Assembly: GCF_026003995.1 (NCBI RefSeq)
Contig: NZ_BPIG01000002.1
Span: 744,001 to 808,000 of the forward strand
From: Tepidiforma sp.
GTDB lineage: Bacteria > Chloroflexota > Dehalococcoidia > Tepidiformales > Tepidiformaceae
DNA length: 64,000 bases
Reading direction: 5' to 3'
Made by a program: the position numbers and the translations under genes. The notes under the pieces were generated by a model. The model did no database searches and was not told where the DNA came from. It was given only the letters and a program-made list of their open reading frames with translations. Below are positions 56,242-64,000 of the stretch, piece by piece. Position 1 is the stretch's first letter. Each line of letters begins with the position of its first letter.

Positions 56242-56270
56242 ATTGTTCGCCCCCCGTAAAGGGCTGTCAA
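56242..56270 (-). promoter_or_regulatory. Sigma70 promoter of the DUF35-thiolase operon
   Basis: On the minus strand TTGACA (56270-56265), a 17-base spacer and AACAAT (56247-56242) form a good promoter. The mfd stop codon TGA lies inside the -35 box. Confidence 0.65.
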
Positions 56271-59200
56271 CGAACCTTCACACTCCGGCCGTTCCCGGCC
56301 CTTTCCGCAGCCGGCCGGCCCCCGCCCATCGCCCGCAGCACCCGCACCAGCAGCGGCATCCACCCCTCGCCCGCGCCCACCCGGTCGATTCGCACCTGCT
56401 TCGGCCCCGCGAGCACCATCTCGCCCAGCCCCAGCCGCGCCACCCGCTCGCGCAGCTCCGGCGTCGTGCCGCCGCGCACGTACAGGTGGAACATCTGCTC
56501 GTCGGTCTTGATCGCTTCGACCCCCGCCCGCTTCGCGAGGTTCCGCACCAGCGCCACGTAGAGCAGGTGCTCCACCGCCAGCGGCACCGGCCCGAACCGG
56601 TCGCGCAGCTCCTCGTGCATCTCCGCCACCGCCTCGACCGTCCCGAGGTGCGCGATGCGCTGGTACAGGTTCAGCCGTGCGTGGATGTCGCCGATGTAGC
56701 TCTCCGGGATGTGCGCGCTCACCGGCAGGTCGACGACCGGCGGCGGCGGCTCCGGCTCGGCCGCCTGCGGCAGCTCTTCGCCCAGGCCCCGCTTCAGCGC
56801 CGCCACCGCCTCTGCCACCAGCTTCGTGTACAGCTCGAACCCCACCTCCGCGATGTGCCCGCTCTGCTCCGTCCCGAGCACGTTGCCCGCGCCGCGGATT
56901 TCGAGGTCCCGCAGCGCCAGCTGGAAGCCCGCCCCCAGCTCCGAGGCTTCGAAAATCGCTTCGAGCCGCTTCTGCGCCGCCTCGCTCAGCGCCCGGTCCT
57001 TGTCGTACAGCAGGTAGGCGTACGCCCGGTTCGCCGACCGCCCCACCCGGCCGCGCAGCTGGTACAGCTGCGCCAGCCCCAGCCGGTTCGCTTCGTTGAT
57101 GATGATGGTGTTCGCGTTCGGGATGTCCAGGCCGCTCTCGATGATCGTCGTACACACCAGCACGTCGTGCTCCCCGGCCTGGAACTCCAGCATCACCCGC
57201 TCCAGCTGCTCCTCCGGCATCTGCCCGTGCCCGATCGCCACCCGCGCGCCCGGCGCCAGCCCCATCACCCGCTTCGCAATCCGTTCGATGGTCTGCACCC
57301 GGTTGTGCACGAAGAACACCTGTCCGCCCCGTTGCAGCTCCCGCTCGATCGCCTCCCGCAGGATCTCGTCGTCCCACGCCAGCACGTAGGTGCGGATCGG
57401 CTGCCGCTCCTCCGGCGGCGTCATGATCGTGCTCATGTCGCGAATGCCCACGAGCGACATCTGCAGCGTCCGCGGGATCGGCGTCGCCGAGAGCGTCAGC
57501 GTGTCGACCTCCGCGCGCATCTGCCGCAGCCGCTCCTTGTGGCTCACCCCGAAGCGCTGCTCCTCGTCGATGATCACCAGCCCGAGGTCCTTGAAGCTCA
57601 CGTCTTTCTGCAGCAGCCGGTGCGTCCCCACCACGATGTCCACCTCCCCCGCCGCGAGGTCCGCGAGAATCCGCCGCTGCTCCTCCGCCGACCGGAACCG
57701 CGAGAGCACCTCCACGCGCACCGGAAAGCCCGCCGTCCGCTCCCGGAACGTCTCCCCGTGCTGCTCGGCGAGCACCGTCGTCGGCACCAGCACCGCCACC
57801 TGCTTGCCGTCCATCACCGCCTTGAACGCTGCCCGCACCGCGACCTCCGTCTTGCCGTAGCCGACGTCCCCGCAAATCAGCCGGTCCATCGGCCGCGGCC
57901 GCTCCATGTCCGCCTTCACCTCGAGAATCGCCGCCAGCTGGTCCTGCGTCTCGACGTACGGGAACGAAGCCTCCATCTCCATCTGCCACGGCGTATCCTC
58001 CCGGAACGCGTGCCCCGGCACGAGCTGCCGCTTCGCGTACAGCTCCAGCAGGTCGCGCGCCATCTGCACCACCGCCTGCTTCACCCGCCGCTTCGACCGC
58101 GCCCAGTCCTGCGTGCCCAGCCGCGTCAGCGCCGGCGGATGGTCGCTCGGCCCCACGTACCGGCTCAGCGCCTCCAGCTGGTCGGCCGGCACGTACAGCC
58201 GGTCGCCCTCCGCGTACTGCAGCTCGAGGTACTCCCGCTCGACCCCCTCCACCGACCGCCGCACCAGCCCGCCGTACCGCGCGATGCCGTGCTCCGCGTG
58301 GACGACGTAGTCGCCGACCTCGAGGCTCTCGACGAGGTCCGGCCGGACGCCGTGGTGCGGCCGCGTCGGCTTCCGCCGCTTCCGAAAGCCGAACACCTCC
58401 GCATCGGCGAGCACCACCGTGCCCGCTGCCGTCACGATGCCGCTCGAAATCGCCGCCGGGACGAGCGACACGCTTCCGCCCGCCGGCGCCTCGCCCAGCG
58501 CGCGCGCTTTCGCGCTCCGCGTGCCCTCTTCTTCGAAGACATCCGCCAGCCGAAGCGCCTGCAGCGACGCCACGACGACCCGCCGGCCCTCCCGCCGCCA
58601 CGCTTCCGTCTGCTGCGCCACGACCCGCAGCCGGCCGCCGAAGCCCGGCGCTGATTGCACCGGCAGCTCCCGCGCCCCGCGCTCGGCCGTCCCGAACCGC
58701 TCCAGTACGTACGCGGCCCGCCCCAGCAGCGCCTCCGCTGCCGCTCCCGGCTCCTCGCGCAGGTCCGGCAGCCCGGCCGGGATCGCGCCCCGCGCCTCCA
58801 TCTCCGCCCGCGCCCGCCGCTCGAACTCCAGCGTCTGCTCCAGCGCCTGCCGCCCCTCGTCGGGGTCGAAGACGACCACGATGGCCGCGCTGCCGAGGTG
58901 GTCCAGCGCCGTCGACCGGTACAGCAGCGGCTCGAGGAACTGGTGGTAGTCGGTCCGCCCGCCCGCCGCCACCGCCTCGACCTGCTCGATGACCGCCTCC
59001 GCCTCTTCCCCGTGCGCGGTGAGCTGCCCCGCCAGCGCCTGCGCCGCGGCCCGCCCCGCCCCGAGCGATGTCGAGACCGGCGGCACGAGCACGGCCTCCA
59101 GCCGGCCCGCGCTCCGCTGCGTCGCGAGGTCGACCAGCCGGATGCTCTCGACCGTATCCCCGAAGAATTCGACCCGCACGGGCCGCTCGAACCCGGCCGG

Positions 59201-59779
59201 GAAGATATCGATGAGCCCGCCCCGTCGCGCCGCAGTCCCGGGCGCGTCGGCGAGCGGCTCGATGGCGTAGCCCGCGCCCTCCAGCCACGCCAGCACGTCG
59301 CCGGGCCGTGCCGCAGCGCCGGCCTCCAGCCGCAGGTCCTCCGCCTCCGGGGCCGGCGGCGCCGTGTGTTCGGTGATGGCGGCCCACGTCCCGACCACGA
59401 TCGCCGGCTCCGCGCCGCCCAGCGCCCGCAGCGCCCGCGCCCGCTCCACCCCTGCCGAGGGGTCGTCCCGCGCGAACTCGTACGGCAGCGCATCCCGCTG
59501 CGGCAGCCGGATGACCGGCCGGTCGCTCAGCAGCTCGAGATCGTCCGCCAGCGCCTGCGCGGCCAGCGCCGTCGGCACCGCCGCCAGCAGCGGGCCGGCA
59601 TGACCGCTCGCCAGCGCCGCCGCGACGTACGCCCGCGCGCTCTCGGGCGCCGAAAGGCGCACGACGCCCTCCCCGCGCGCCAGCAGCGGGGCCAGCTCCT
59701 CGGCGACCGCGGCCGTCACGCCCGCGAGTTCACCAGCCAGGTCCGAACCCTCGGCGGCAGCAGCCGCCTCGCCCTCCAC
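56267..59779 (-). CDS. mfd: Transcription-repair coupling factor Mfd
   Basis: DNA translocase of 1170 residues that removes stalled RNA polymerase and recruits UvrA. The UvrB-like N-terminus spans about 1-330. The RNA polymerase interaction domain (GDYVVHAEHGIARYGGLV) is near 485. The RecG-like motor has Walker A in GDVGYGKTEVAVRAAF near 635, the DEEQ box IIDEEQRFGV near 733, SATPIPRTLQMSLVGIRDMS near 762 and GRVGRSANRAYAYLL near 915. The C-terminal TRCF domain follows LNLYQRIAHL. The start is a GTG at 59779. It has no co-directional close neighbour upstream. Confidence 0.95.
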   Translation of the reverse strand: MEGEAAAAAEGSDLAGELAGVTAAVAEELAPLLARGEGVVRLSAPESARAYVAAALASGHAGPLLAAVPTALAAQALADDLELLSDRPVIRLPQRDALPYEFARDDPSAGVERARALRALGGAEPAIVVGTWAAITEHTAPPAPEAEDLRLEAGAAARPGDVLAWLEGAGYAIEPLADAPGTAARRGGLIDIFPAGFERPVRVEFFGDTVESIRLVDLATQRSAGRLEAVLVPPVSTSLGAGRAAAQALAGQLTAHGEEAEAVIEQVEAVAAGGRTDYHQFLEPLLYRSTALDHLGSAAIVVVFDPDEGRQALEQTLEFERRARAEMEARGAIPAGLPDLREEPGAAAEALLGRAAYVLERFGTAERGARELPVQSAPGFGGRLRVVAQQTEAWRREGRRVVVASLQALRLADVFEEEGTRSAKARALGEAPAGGSVSLVPAAISSGIVTAAGTVVLADAEVFGFRKRRKPTRPHHGVRPDLVESLEVGDYVVHAEHGIARYGGLVRRSVEGVEREYLELQYAEGDRLYVPADQLEALSRYVGPSDHPPALTRLGTQDWARSKRRVKQAVVQMARDLLELYAKRQLVPGHAFREDTPWQMEMEASFPYVETQDQLAAILEVKADMERPRPMDRLICGDVGYGKTEVAVRAAFKAVMDGKQVAVLVPTTVLAEQHGETFRERTAGFPVRVEVLSRFRSAEEQRRILADLAAGEVDIVVGTHRLLQKDVSFKDLGLVIIDEEQRFGVSHKERLRQMRAEVDTLTLSATPIPRTLQMSLVGIRDMSTIMTPPEERQPIRTYVLAWDDEILREAIERELQRGGQVFFVHNRVQTIERIAKRVMGLAPGARVAIGHGQMPEEQLERVMLEFQAGEHDVLVCTTIIESGLDIPNANTIIINEANRLGLAQLYQLRGRVGRSANRAYAYLLYDKDRALSEAAQKRLEAIFEASELGAGFQLALRDLEIRGAGNVLGTEQSGHIAEVGFELYTKLVAEAVAALKRGLGEELPQAAEPEPPPPVVDLPVSAHIPESYIGDIHARLNLYQRIAHLGTVEAVAEMHEELRDRFGPVPLAVEHLLYVALVRNLAKRAGVEAIKTDEQMFHLYVRGGTTPELRERVARLGLGEMVLAGPKQVRIDRVGAGEGWMPLLVRVLRAMGGGRPAAERAGNGRSVKVR

Positions 59780-59894
59780 TTTACCGCCCGGTAGCCCGCC
59801 TCGGCCATGCCCCCGTTCCCGGCAAGCCGTTCCCGAAATTCCCCGGGGGCATCACTGAGATTTCCTCTCAGGTATCGGAACGGCCGTCACGTGG

Positions 59895-59900
59895 TACGAT
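59895..59900 (+). promoter_or_regulatory. -10 box of a probable leaderless promoter
   Basis: TACGAT is followed by six bases and the GTG at 59907, with no Shine-Dalgarno sequence. The -35 position is poor. Confidence 0.45.
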
Positions 59901-59906
59901 CACGCC

Positions 59907-60836
59907 GTGGCGCACCCGCCCCTCCACCGCCGCGCGCTGCTCCTCGGCCTCGGCCTCACCCTTGCCTTCGCCGCCGCCCAGGCCGGCGTCGGCCTCGCCT
60001 TCGGCTCGATCGCCCTCGTCTCCGATGCCGGCCACATGCTCACCGATGCCCTCGGGCTCGGGCTCGCTTTCGCCGCGGCGACGATCGCTGCCCGCCCGCC
60101 GGACGCCCGCCGCACCTTCGGCTACGCCCGCGCCGAAGTCCTCGCCGTGCCCCTCCACGTCGCCCTGCTCGCCGGCATCGCGGCCTTCATCATCTACGAA
60201 TCTCTCGGCCGCCTCGATGGCTCCCACGCGATGCGGCCCGGTCCCGTCCTGGCCACCGCCATCCTCGGCCTCGGCGTCAACCTCCTCGTCCTCCGCATCC
60301 TCCACGGCCACAGCCACGACAACCTGAACATCCGCGGCGCCGTCCTCGAAGCGATGGCCGATGCGCTCGGCTCCGTCCTCGTCATCGTCTCCGCAGCTGC
60401 CATCGCCCTCGGTGCGACGCCCGCGCTGGACCCCATCGCCGCCCTCCTCATCGCGGCGCTCATCCTCCCCCGCGCCGTCAACCTCCTCCGCCAGGCCGGC
60501 GCCATCCTCCTCGAAAGTGCCCCGCCCGGCCTCGACCCCCGCGCCATCGCTGCCGCCGCCCGCGACGTCCGCGGCGTCCTGGATCTCCACGACGTCCACG
60601 TCTGGAGCATCGCGCCCTCCTTCCCGGCCTTGAGCGCCCACGTCGAACTCGCCGATGCCGGCTGCACCGAACACGTCCTCACCGACCTCGCCGCGCTCTT
60701 CCGCGAACGATTCGGCATTGTCCACGTGACCCTCCAGCCCGAAACGCCGGCCCTCCACCTGGCGATCGAATGCTGCTCCAGCCCCGACGCCGCCCTGCTC
60801 GACGCCGGCCACGCCCACGAACCCGCCCGCTCATGA
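59907..60836 (+). CDS. Cation diffusion facilitator (CDF) transporter
   Basis: Inner-membrane divalent-metal/proton antiporter of 309 residues, six helices and a cytosolic C-terminal domain. Site A ligands in helix 2 appear as SDAGHMLTDALGLGL near residue 40. In helix 5 the usual HxxxD reads EAMADALGS, with Glu in the His position, which may change metal choice. The Asp/His-rich loop has LHGHSHDN. The C-terminal domain includes LDLHDVHVWSIAPSFPALSAHVEL and ends with His-containing AGHAHEP. Its stop overlaps the solute-binding protein start. Confidence 0.9.
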   Translation: MAHPPLHRRALLLGLGLTLAFAAAQAGVGLAFGSIALVSDAGHMLTDALGLGLAFAAATIAARPPDARRTFGYARAEVLAVPLHVALLAGIAAFIIYESLGRLDGSHAMRPGPVLATAILGLGVNLLVLRILHGHSHDNLNIRGAVLEAMADALGSVLVIVSAAAIALGATPALDPIAALLIAALILPRAVNLLRQAGAILLESAPPGLDPRAIAAAARDVRGVLDLHDVHVWSIAPSFPALSAHVELADAGCTEHVLTDLAALFRERFGIVHVTLQPETPALHLAIECCSSPDAALLDAGHAHEPARS

Positions 60837-62485
60837 CGCGTCTCTCCCGCCGCGCCCTGCTCGCCGGCGCGCTGGGCGCAGGCGGTGCGGCCGCTGCCGC
60901 GGTCGTCGTCGCCCGGCGCTCTCCCGGCCCTGGCCCCTCGCCGCAAGCGCCTCCTCCCGCCAGCGAACCCTCGCCTTCTTCGCCTCCCTCCCCGACCCCG
61001 CTCCCCCGCGGCGGCACGGCCCGCCTCGCCATCACCTCCAGTTTCGATTTCGACACCTTCGACGCCCTCCAATCCGGCGAGCCGTCGACCGTCGAACTGC
61101 TCGGCCGCGTCCACGCCCGCCTCTTCCAGTGGGTCGAACCGGCTGAGGCCCGCCTCGGCCCCGACCTCGCCGCCGCCTGGGAGCAGCCCGACTCGATCAC
61201 GCTGCTCCTCCGCATCGACCCCCGCGCCTGCTGGCACGACGTCCCGCCCCTCGACGGCCGCCCCGTCACGGAGGACGACGTCCGCCTCCACCTCGAACGC
61301 GCGCTCGCGATCGCCGGCGAAGCCAGCGCCCCGCTCATCCAGCGAACCGGCCCCCTCCGCGATGTCGCCCGGGTCGAGCTTCCCGGGCCGGGAATCGTCC
61401 GCCTCATCCTCGCCCGCCCATCGCCGCTCCTCGCTGCCGCCCTCGCTGGAGAGTTCGCCCTCGTCCAGCCGCCCGGCTTGGCGGAGCGGTTCGACGCCGA
61501 CCCGCTCGACCCGGCGCTCCTGGCCGGCTGCGGCTCCTGGCGCTTCGCTGGTTTCGACGGCGACACCGCCCGGTTCGCCGCGCACGCCGCCGGCCACCGC
61601 CCGCCGCTCCTCGATGCGCTCGATGTCTCGCCCCCGGCCGATGCCCTCCAACGCTACCGCGCCGGCGGGCTCGATGAGTTTCCGGCGCTCGATCCCCGCG
61701 ATGCCGCGGCCGCCCGCGCCGTCGCCGGCATCAAGGAGTTCGCCCTCCCCTGGCGCGAGGCCGTGCTCTCCACGTTCTCCGTCAGCGCTCCGCCCTGGTC
61801 GGATGCCCGTCTGCTCGAGGCCCTCTCCGCCGCCCTCAACCGCCGGTGGCTCGCGGAAGCCCTGTTCGCCGGCCGCGCCCGTCCATCCGGCCCGCTGCCG
61901 CCCGTCTACACCGCGGCACTCCCGGAAGCGGACCTCGCCGCGTTCCCCGGCTACGCCCCGGACCCGGATGCCGACGCCCGCACGGCCCGCCAGCGCTGGG
62001 AGGCCGCCGGCGGCCCCGCCCTCGGCACCGTCACCGTCGATGTCCCGGCCATTTTCGACCCCCGCTACGCCGCCAGCGCGGTGGTCATCGACCGCCTGAA
62101 CGCCGTCCTCGGCCCGCAGTTCCGCCCGGCCGTCGAGCGCTACCCCGTCATCGCCGCCCGTGTGCAGGAAGGCTTCTACGGCAACGGCCGGGCCGCCTTC
62201 TGGTTCGGCTGGGGGCCGCCGCTCCCCTCGCCCGACCCCCGCGACGCCCTCCTCGACCTCTACGGCCACGCCCTCGCCCCGGCCGACCGGGAGATGCTCC
62301 TCGCCGTCCCCGACGTCGCCTCGCTCAGGAGCCTCCAGCGCACGCTGTTCTCCGGCTTCAGCGGCGGCGTCATCCCGTGGGTTCAGCAGGTGACCGAGGT
62401 CTTCCGCCGGCCCGGGCTCGAAGGTCCGTCCCCATCGCCGTTCTGGGATGGCCACCGCGACATCCGGCGGTATCGAACCGCCTGA
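60833..62485 (+). CDS. Tat-exported ABC-type solute-binding protein (family 5)
   Basis: Exported protein of 550 residues. The N-terminus [25 protein letters not shown] is a twin-arginine signal; no lipobox Cys follows. A Pro/Ser-rich linker (residues 30-60) leads to a peptide/nickel-type binding domain: TARLAITSSFDFDTFDALQ, LFQWVEP, DLAAAWEQPD, LLLRIDPRACWHDVPPLDGRPVTEDDVRLHLERAL, then LLEALSAALNRRWLAEALF. Family members bind oligopeptides, nickel or sugars. The ATG overlaps the CDF stop by four bases. No permease or ATPase genes follow, so its transporter must lie elsewhere or it acts as a sensor. Confidence 0.82.
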   Translation: MTRLSRRALLAGALGAGGAAAAAVVVARRSPGPGPSPQAPPPASEPSPSSPPSPTPLPRGGTARLAITSSFDFDTFDALQSGEPSTVELLGRVHARLFQWVEPAEARLGPDLAAAWEQPDSITLLLRIDPRACWHDVPPLDGRPVTEDDVRLHLERALAIAGEASAPLIQRTGPLRDVARVELPGPGIVRLILARPSPLLAAALAGEFALVQPPGLAERFDADPLDPALLAGCGSWRFAGFDGDTARFAAHAAGHRPPLLDALDVSPPADALQRYRAGGLDEFPALDPRDAAAARAVAGIKEFALPWREAVLSTFSVSAPPWSDARLLEALSAALNRRWLAEALFAGRARPSGPLPPVYTAALPEADLAAFPGYAPDPDADARTARQRWEAAGGPALGTVTVDVPAIFDPRYAASAVVIDRLNAVLGPQFRPAVERYPVIAARVQEGFYGNGRAAFWFGWGPPLPSPDPRDALLDLYGHALAPADREMLLAVPDVASLRSLQRTLFSGFSGGVIPWVQQVTEVFRRPGLEGPSPSPFWDGHRDIRRYRTA

Positions 62486-62537
62486 GCGCCGCCTGCCGGT
62501 TTTTCGTCACCCCGGCTTCCCGGATACTGGGGAACGG

Positions 62538-63656
62538 ATGGACCTCCTTTCCCTCGTGCTCTTCATCGCCGGCATCGCCCTCCTCATCGTCGGCGCCGAA
62601 GGCCTCGTGCGCGGCGCCGGCCACCTCGCCATCGCCATGGGCGTCTCCCCCCTCGTCGTCGGCCTCACGGTCGTCGCCTTCGGCACCAGCTCCCCCGAGC
62701 TCGCTGTCAGCGTCTCGTCCTCCTTCGGCGGCAAACCGGACCTCGCCATCGGCAACGTCGTCGGCAGCAACATCTTCAACATCCTCGTCATCCTCGGCGC
62801 GTCCGCCGTCGCCGCACCGCTCATCGTCCACCAGCAGCTCGTCCGCTTCGAAGTCCCGCTCATGATCGCCGTCTCCGTCCTCGTGCTCCTCTTCGCTCTC
62901 GATGGCGACATCCAGCGGTACGAAGGCGTCATCCTCTTCCTCGGCGTCATCGCCTACACCACGTGGGCCATCCGAAAGAGCCGCAGCGAGTCCCGCGAAG
63001 TCCAGTCCGAGTACGACGAGTACGAAGCCGCCATCACCGGCCGGCCCGTCACGCCCCGCACCGTCGCGCTCGACCTCGTTCTCGTCGCCGGCGGCCTCGG
63101 CATGCTCGTCCTCGGCTCCGAATGGTTCACCGGCGGCGCCGTCGAGATCGCCGAGTTCCTCGGTGTCTCGCAGCTCGTCATCGGCCTCACGATCGTCGCC
63201 GCCGGCACCTCGATGCCCGAGCTGGCGACCTCCGTCGTCGCCGCCATCCGCGGCGAGCGCGACATCGCCGTCGGCAACGCCGTCGGCAGCAACCTGTTCA
63301 ACCTCATGGCCGTCCTCGGCGCCACGGCCACCGTCTCGCGCGGCGGCGTCCCCGTCGCGGATTCCGCCGTCGCGTTCGATCTCCCCGTCATGCTGGCCGT
63401 CGCCGTCGCAGCCCTGCCCATCTTCTTCACCGGCTACATCATCACCCGCGCCAACGGCCTCCTCTTCCTCGGCCTCTACGCCGCCTACGCCACCTACCTC
63501 TTCCTCGATGCCTCCGGCCACGACGCGCTCGACGCCTACAGCATGGTGATGCTCGGCCCCATCCTGCCCGCCATCGCGATCGTCACCCTCGGCCTCGCCC
63601 TCCGCTTCTACCTCCGCCAGCGCCGCGCCGCCCGCAACGAAAACGCCGGGGCCTGA
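62538..63656 (+). CDS. Calcium/sodium antiporter (CaCA family)
   Basis: Inner-membrane exchanger of 372 residues with two inverted repeats. The alpha-1 motif is VAFGTSSPELAVSVSSS followed by AIGNVVGSNIFNI near residue 53. The alpha-2 motif is AAGTSMPELATSVVAA and AVGNAVGSNLFNL near 228. A charged cytosolic loop (RKSRSESREVQSEYDEYEAA) separates the halves. It exchanges Ca2+ for Na+ or H+. The start at 62538 fits the first helix; the open frame upstream is not protein-like. Confidence 0.92.
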   Translation: MDLLSLVLFIAGIALLIVGAEGLVRGAGHLAIAMGVSPLVVGLTVVAFGTSSPELAVSVSSSFGGKPDLAIGNVVGSNIFNILVILGASAVAAPLIVHQQLVRFEVPLMIAVSVLVLLFALDGDIQRYEGVILFLGVIAYTTWAIRKSRSESREVQSEYDEYEAAITGRPVTPRTVALDLVLVAGGLGMLVLGSEWFTGGAVEIAEFLGVSQLVIGLTIVAAGTSMPELATSVVAAIRGERDIAVGNAVGSNLFNLMAVLGATATVSRGGVPVADSAVAFDLPVMLAVAVAALPIFFTGYIITRANGLLFLGLYAAYATYLFLDASGHDALDAYSMVMLGPILPAIAIVTLGLALRFYLRQRRAARNENAGA

Positions 63657-63665
63657 ACCCCGGCG
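63644..63665. terminator. Hairpin terminator overlapping the antiporter stop
   Basis: CGCCGGGG and CCCCGGCG form a perfect 8-bp stem around the six-base loop CCTGAA, which contains the stop codon. It lies between convergent genes. Confidence 0.6.
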
Positions 63666-63696
63666 CCTGAACGCCGAACCGCAGGCGTCGGTGCGC

Positions 63697-64000
63697 CTAG
63701 ACCTCCACGACCTCCAGCCCCCACACGGGCCGGAACCGCCACGTCCGGATGCCCGCCACCGAAATCTTGTGCTTCTTCAGCAGCTTCTTCGTCTCCGGCA
63801 CCGTCCCGGCCGGCACGTACAGGTAGAGCGGCCCGATCTTCGACATCGGCAGCCAGTCGTTCACCGCCGACTCATCGGTCAGCGTGTCCGGCATCTCCAC
63901 CTCGGCCATCATCCGGAGGAACAGGCCCGGCTTGTGCACCACCACGATGTCCGGCACCAGCTCCCGGCCGTTCGCTTCCCCCACCGCGAGCCGCGGCTTC
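63697..64000 (-). CDS. Hypothetical protein, C-terminal part (5' end beyond window)
   Basis: The last 101 codons of a gene that enters from the window edge. The frame is open to base 63999 and reads PRLAVGEANGRELVPDIVVVHKPGLFLRMMAEV, then LYLYVPAGTVPETKKLLKKHKISVAGIRTWRF. A GTG at 63984 could be a start, but the upstream residues look like coding sequence. The protein appears soluble with an alternating strand-helix pattern. I do not recognise the family. Confidence 0.6.
   Translation of the reverse strand, partial: KPRLAVGEANGRELVPDIVVVHKPGLFLRMMAEVEMPDTLTDESAVNDWLPMSKIGPLYLYVPAGTVPETKKLLKKHKISVAGIRTWRFRPVWGLEVVEV

Noticed and set aside
56243..58654. An 803-codon open frame opposite mfd
   Set aside because: It is a His/Arg/Pro-rich shadow of mfd with no domain features.

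Overview
The window is very GC-rich DNA (roughly 70 percent by eye), densely packed, with many start/stop overlaps of the GTGA, ATGA and TGATG kind. I place it in a bacterium, most likely Chloroflexota (Dehalococcoidia or a Tepidiforma-like lineage). That placement is inference from the gene set (trpB2, a Trp T-box, the TreS-maltokinase fusion, AroH-type chorismate mutase, DUF2203) and the base composition; I see no rRNA or tRNA to test it. The + strand is C-rich whatever strand the genes lie on: + genes end codons in C, - genes end them in G.

Layout. 1-6.5 kb (-): the end of an MFS transporter, then glgB and a trehalose synthase/maltokinase fusion. 6.5-19.3 kb: mixed enzymes (VOC protein, SDR, dienelactone hydrolase, queG, SufR-like regulator, acyl-CoA dehydrogenase, DinB-like and TPR proteins, YkgJ protein, EamA transporter, M20 hydrolase) and the - operon tsaE-tsaB-ndk-LOG. 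19.4-26.7 kb: XRE regulator, flavin reductase, citrate synthase, NAD synthetase, small zinc-ribbon protein, glgC, DUF2203 and an alpha/beta hydrolase.

26.7-44.3 kb (+) is the core of the window. A sigma70 promoter and a T-box leader with a UGG (Trp) specifier precede one long gene string: trpB2, a CADD-like diiron protein, a four-helix-bundle protein, trpS, trpE, two degenerate Nudix proteins (one fused to a CMD domain), a HAD phosphatase, trpG, trpD, trpC, trpF, trpB, a CPBP protease, a membrane protein, trpA, aroH, aroF and scpA. One Trp-sensing RNA could therefore control the chorismate-to-tryptophan branch, its entry step (DAHP synthase) and the charging enzyme TrpRS.

44.3-51.7 kb (+): a SAM-type riboswitch and metK, a sugar-phosphate nucleotidyltransferase, a phosphohexomutase, a phosphoglucose/phosphomannose isomerase, and ilvB-ilvN. 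51.7-64 kb: DinB-like protein, AI-2E permease, APH-type kinase, thiolase plus DUF35 partner, mfd, a CDF metal transporter, a Tat-exported solute-binding protein, a CaCA antiporter and an edge fragment.

Quality warning: from about 31.73 to 46.25 kb most genes carry single-base indels, dense in trpG, trpD, trpC, trpB, the 39-41 kb genes, trpA and metK. Flanking genes are intact. As the genes hit include metK and the whole trp pathway, and their protein motifs can be read across frames, I treat this as a poorly polished stretch of consensus rather than gene decay. Coordinates of those genes are outer limits, not single open frames.
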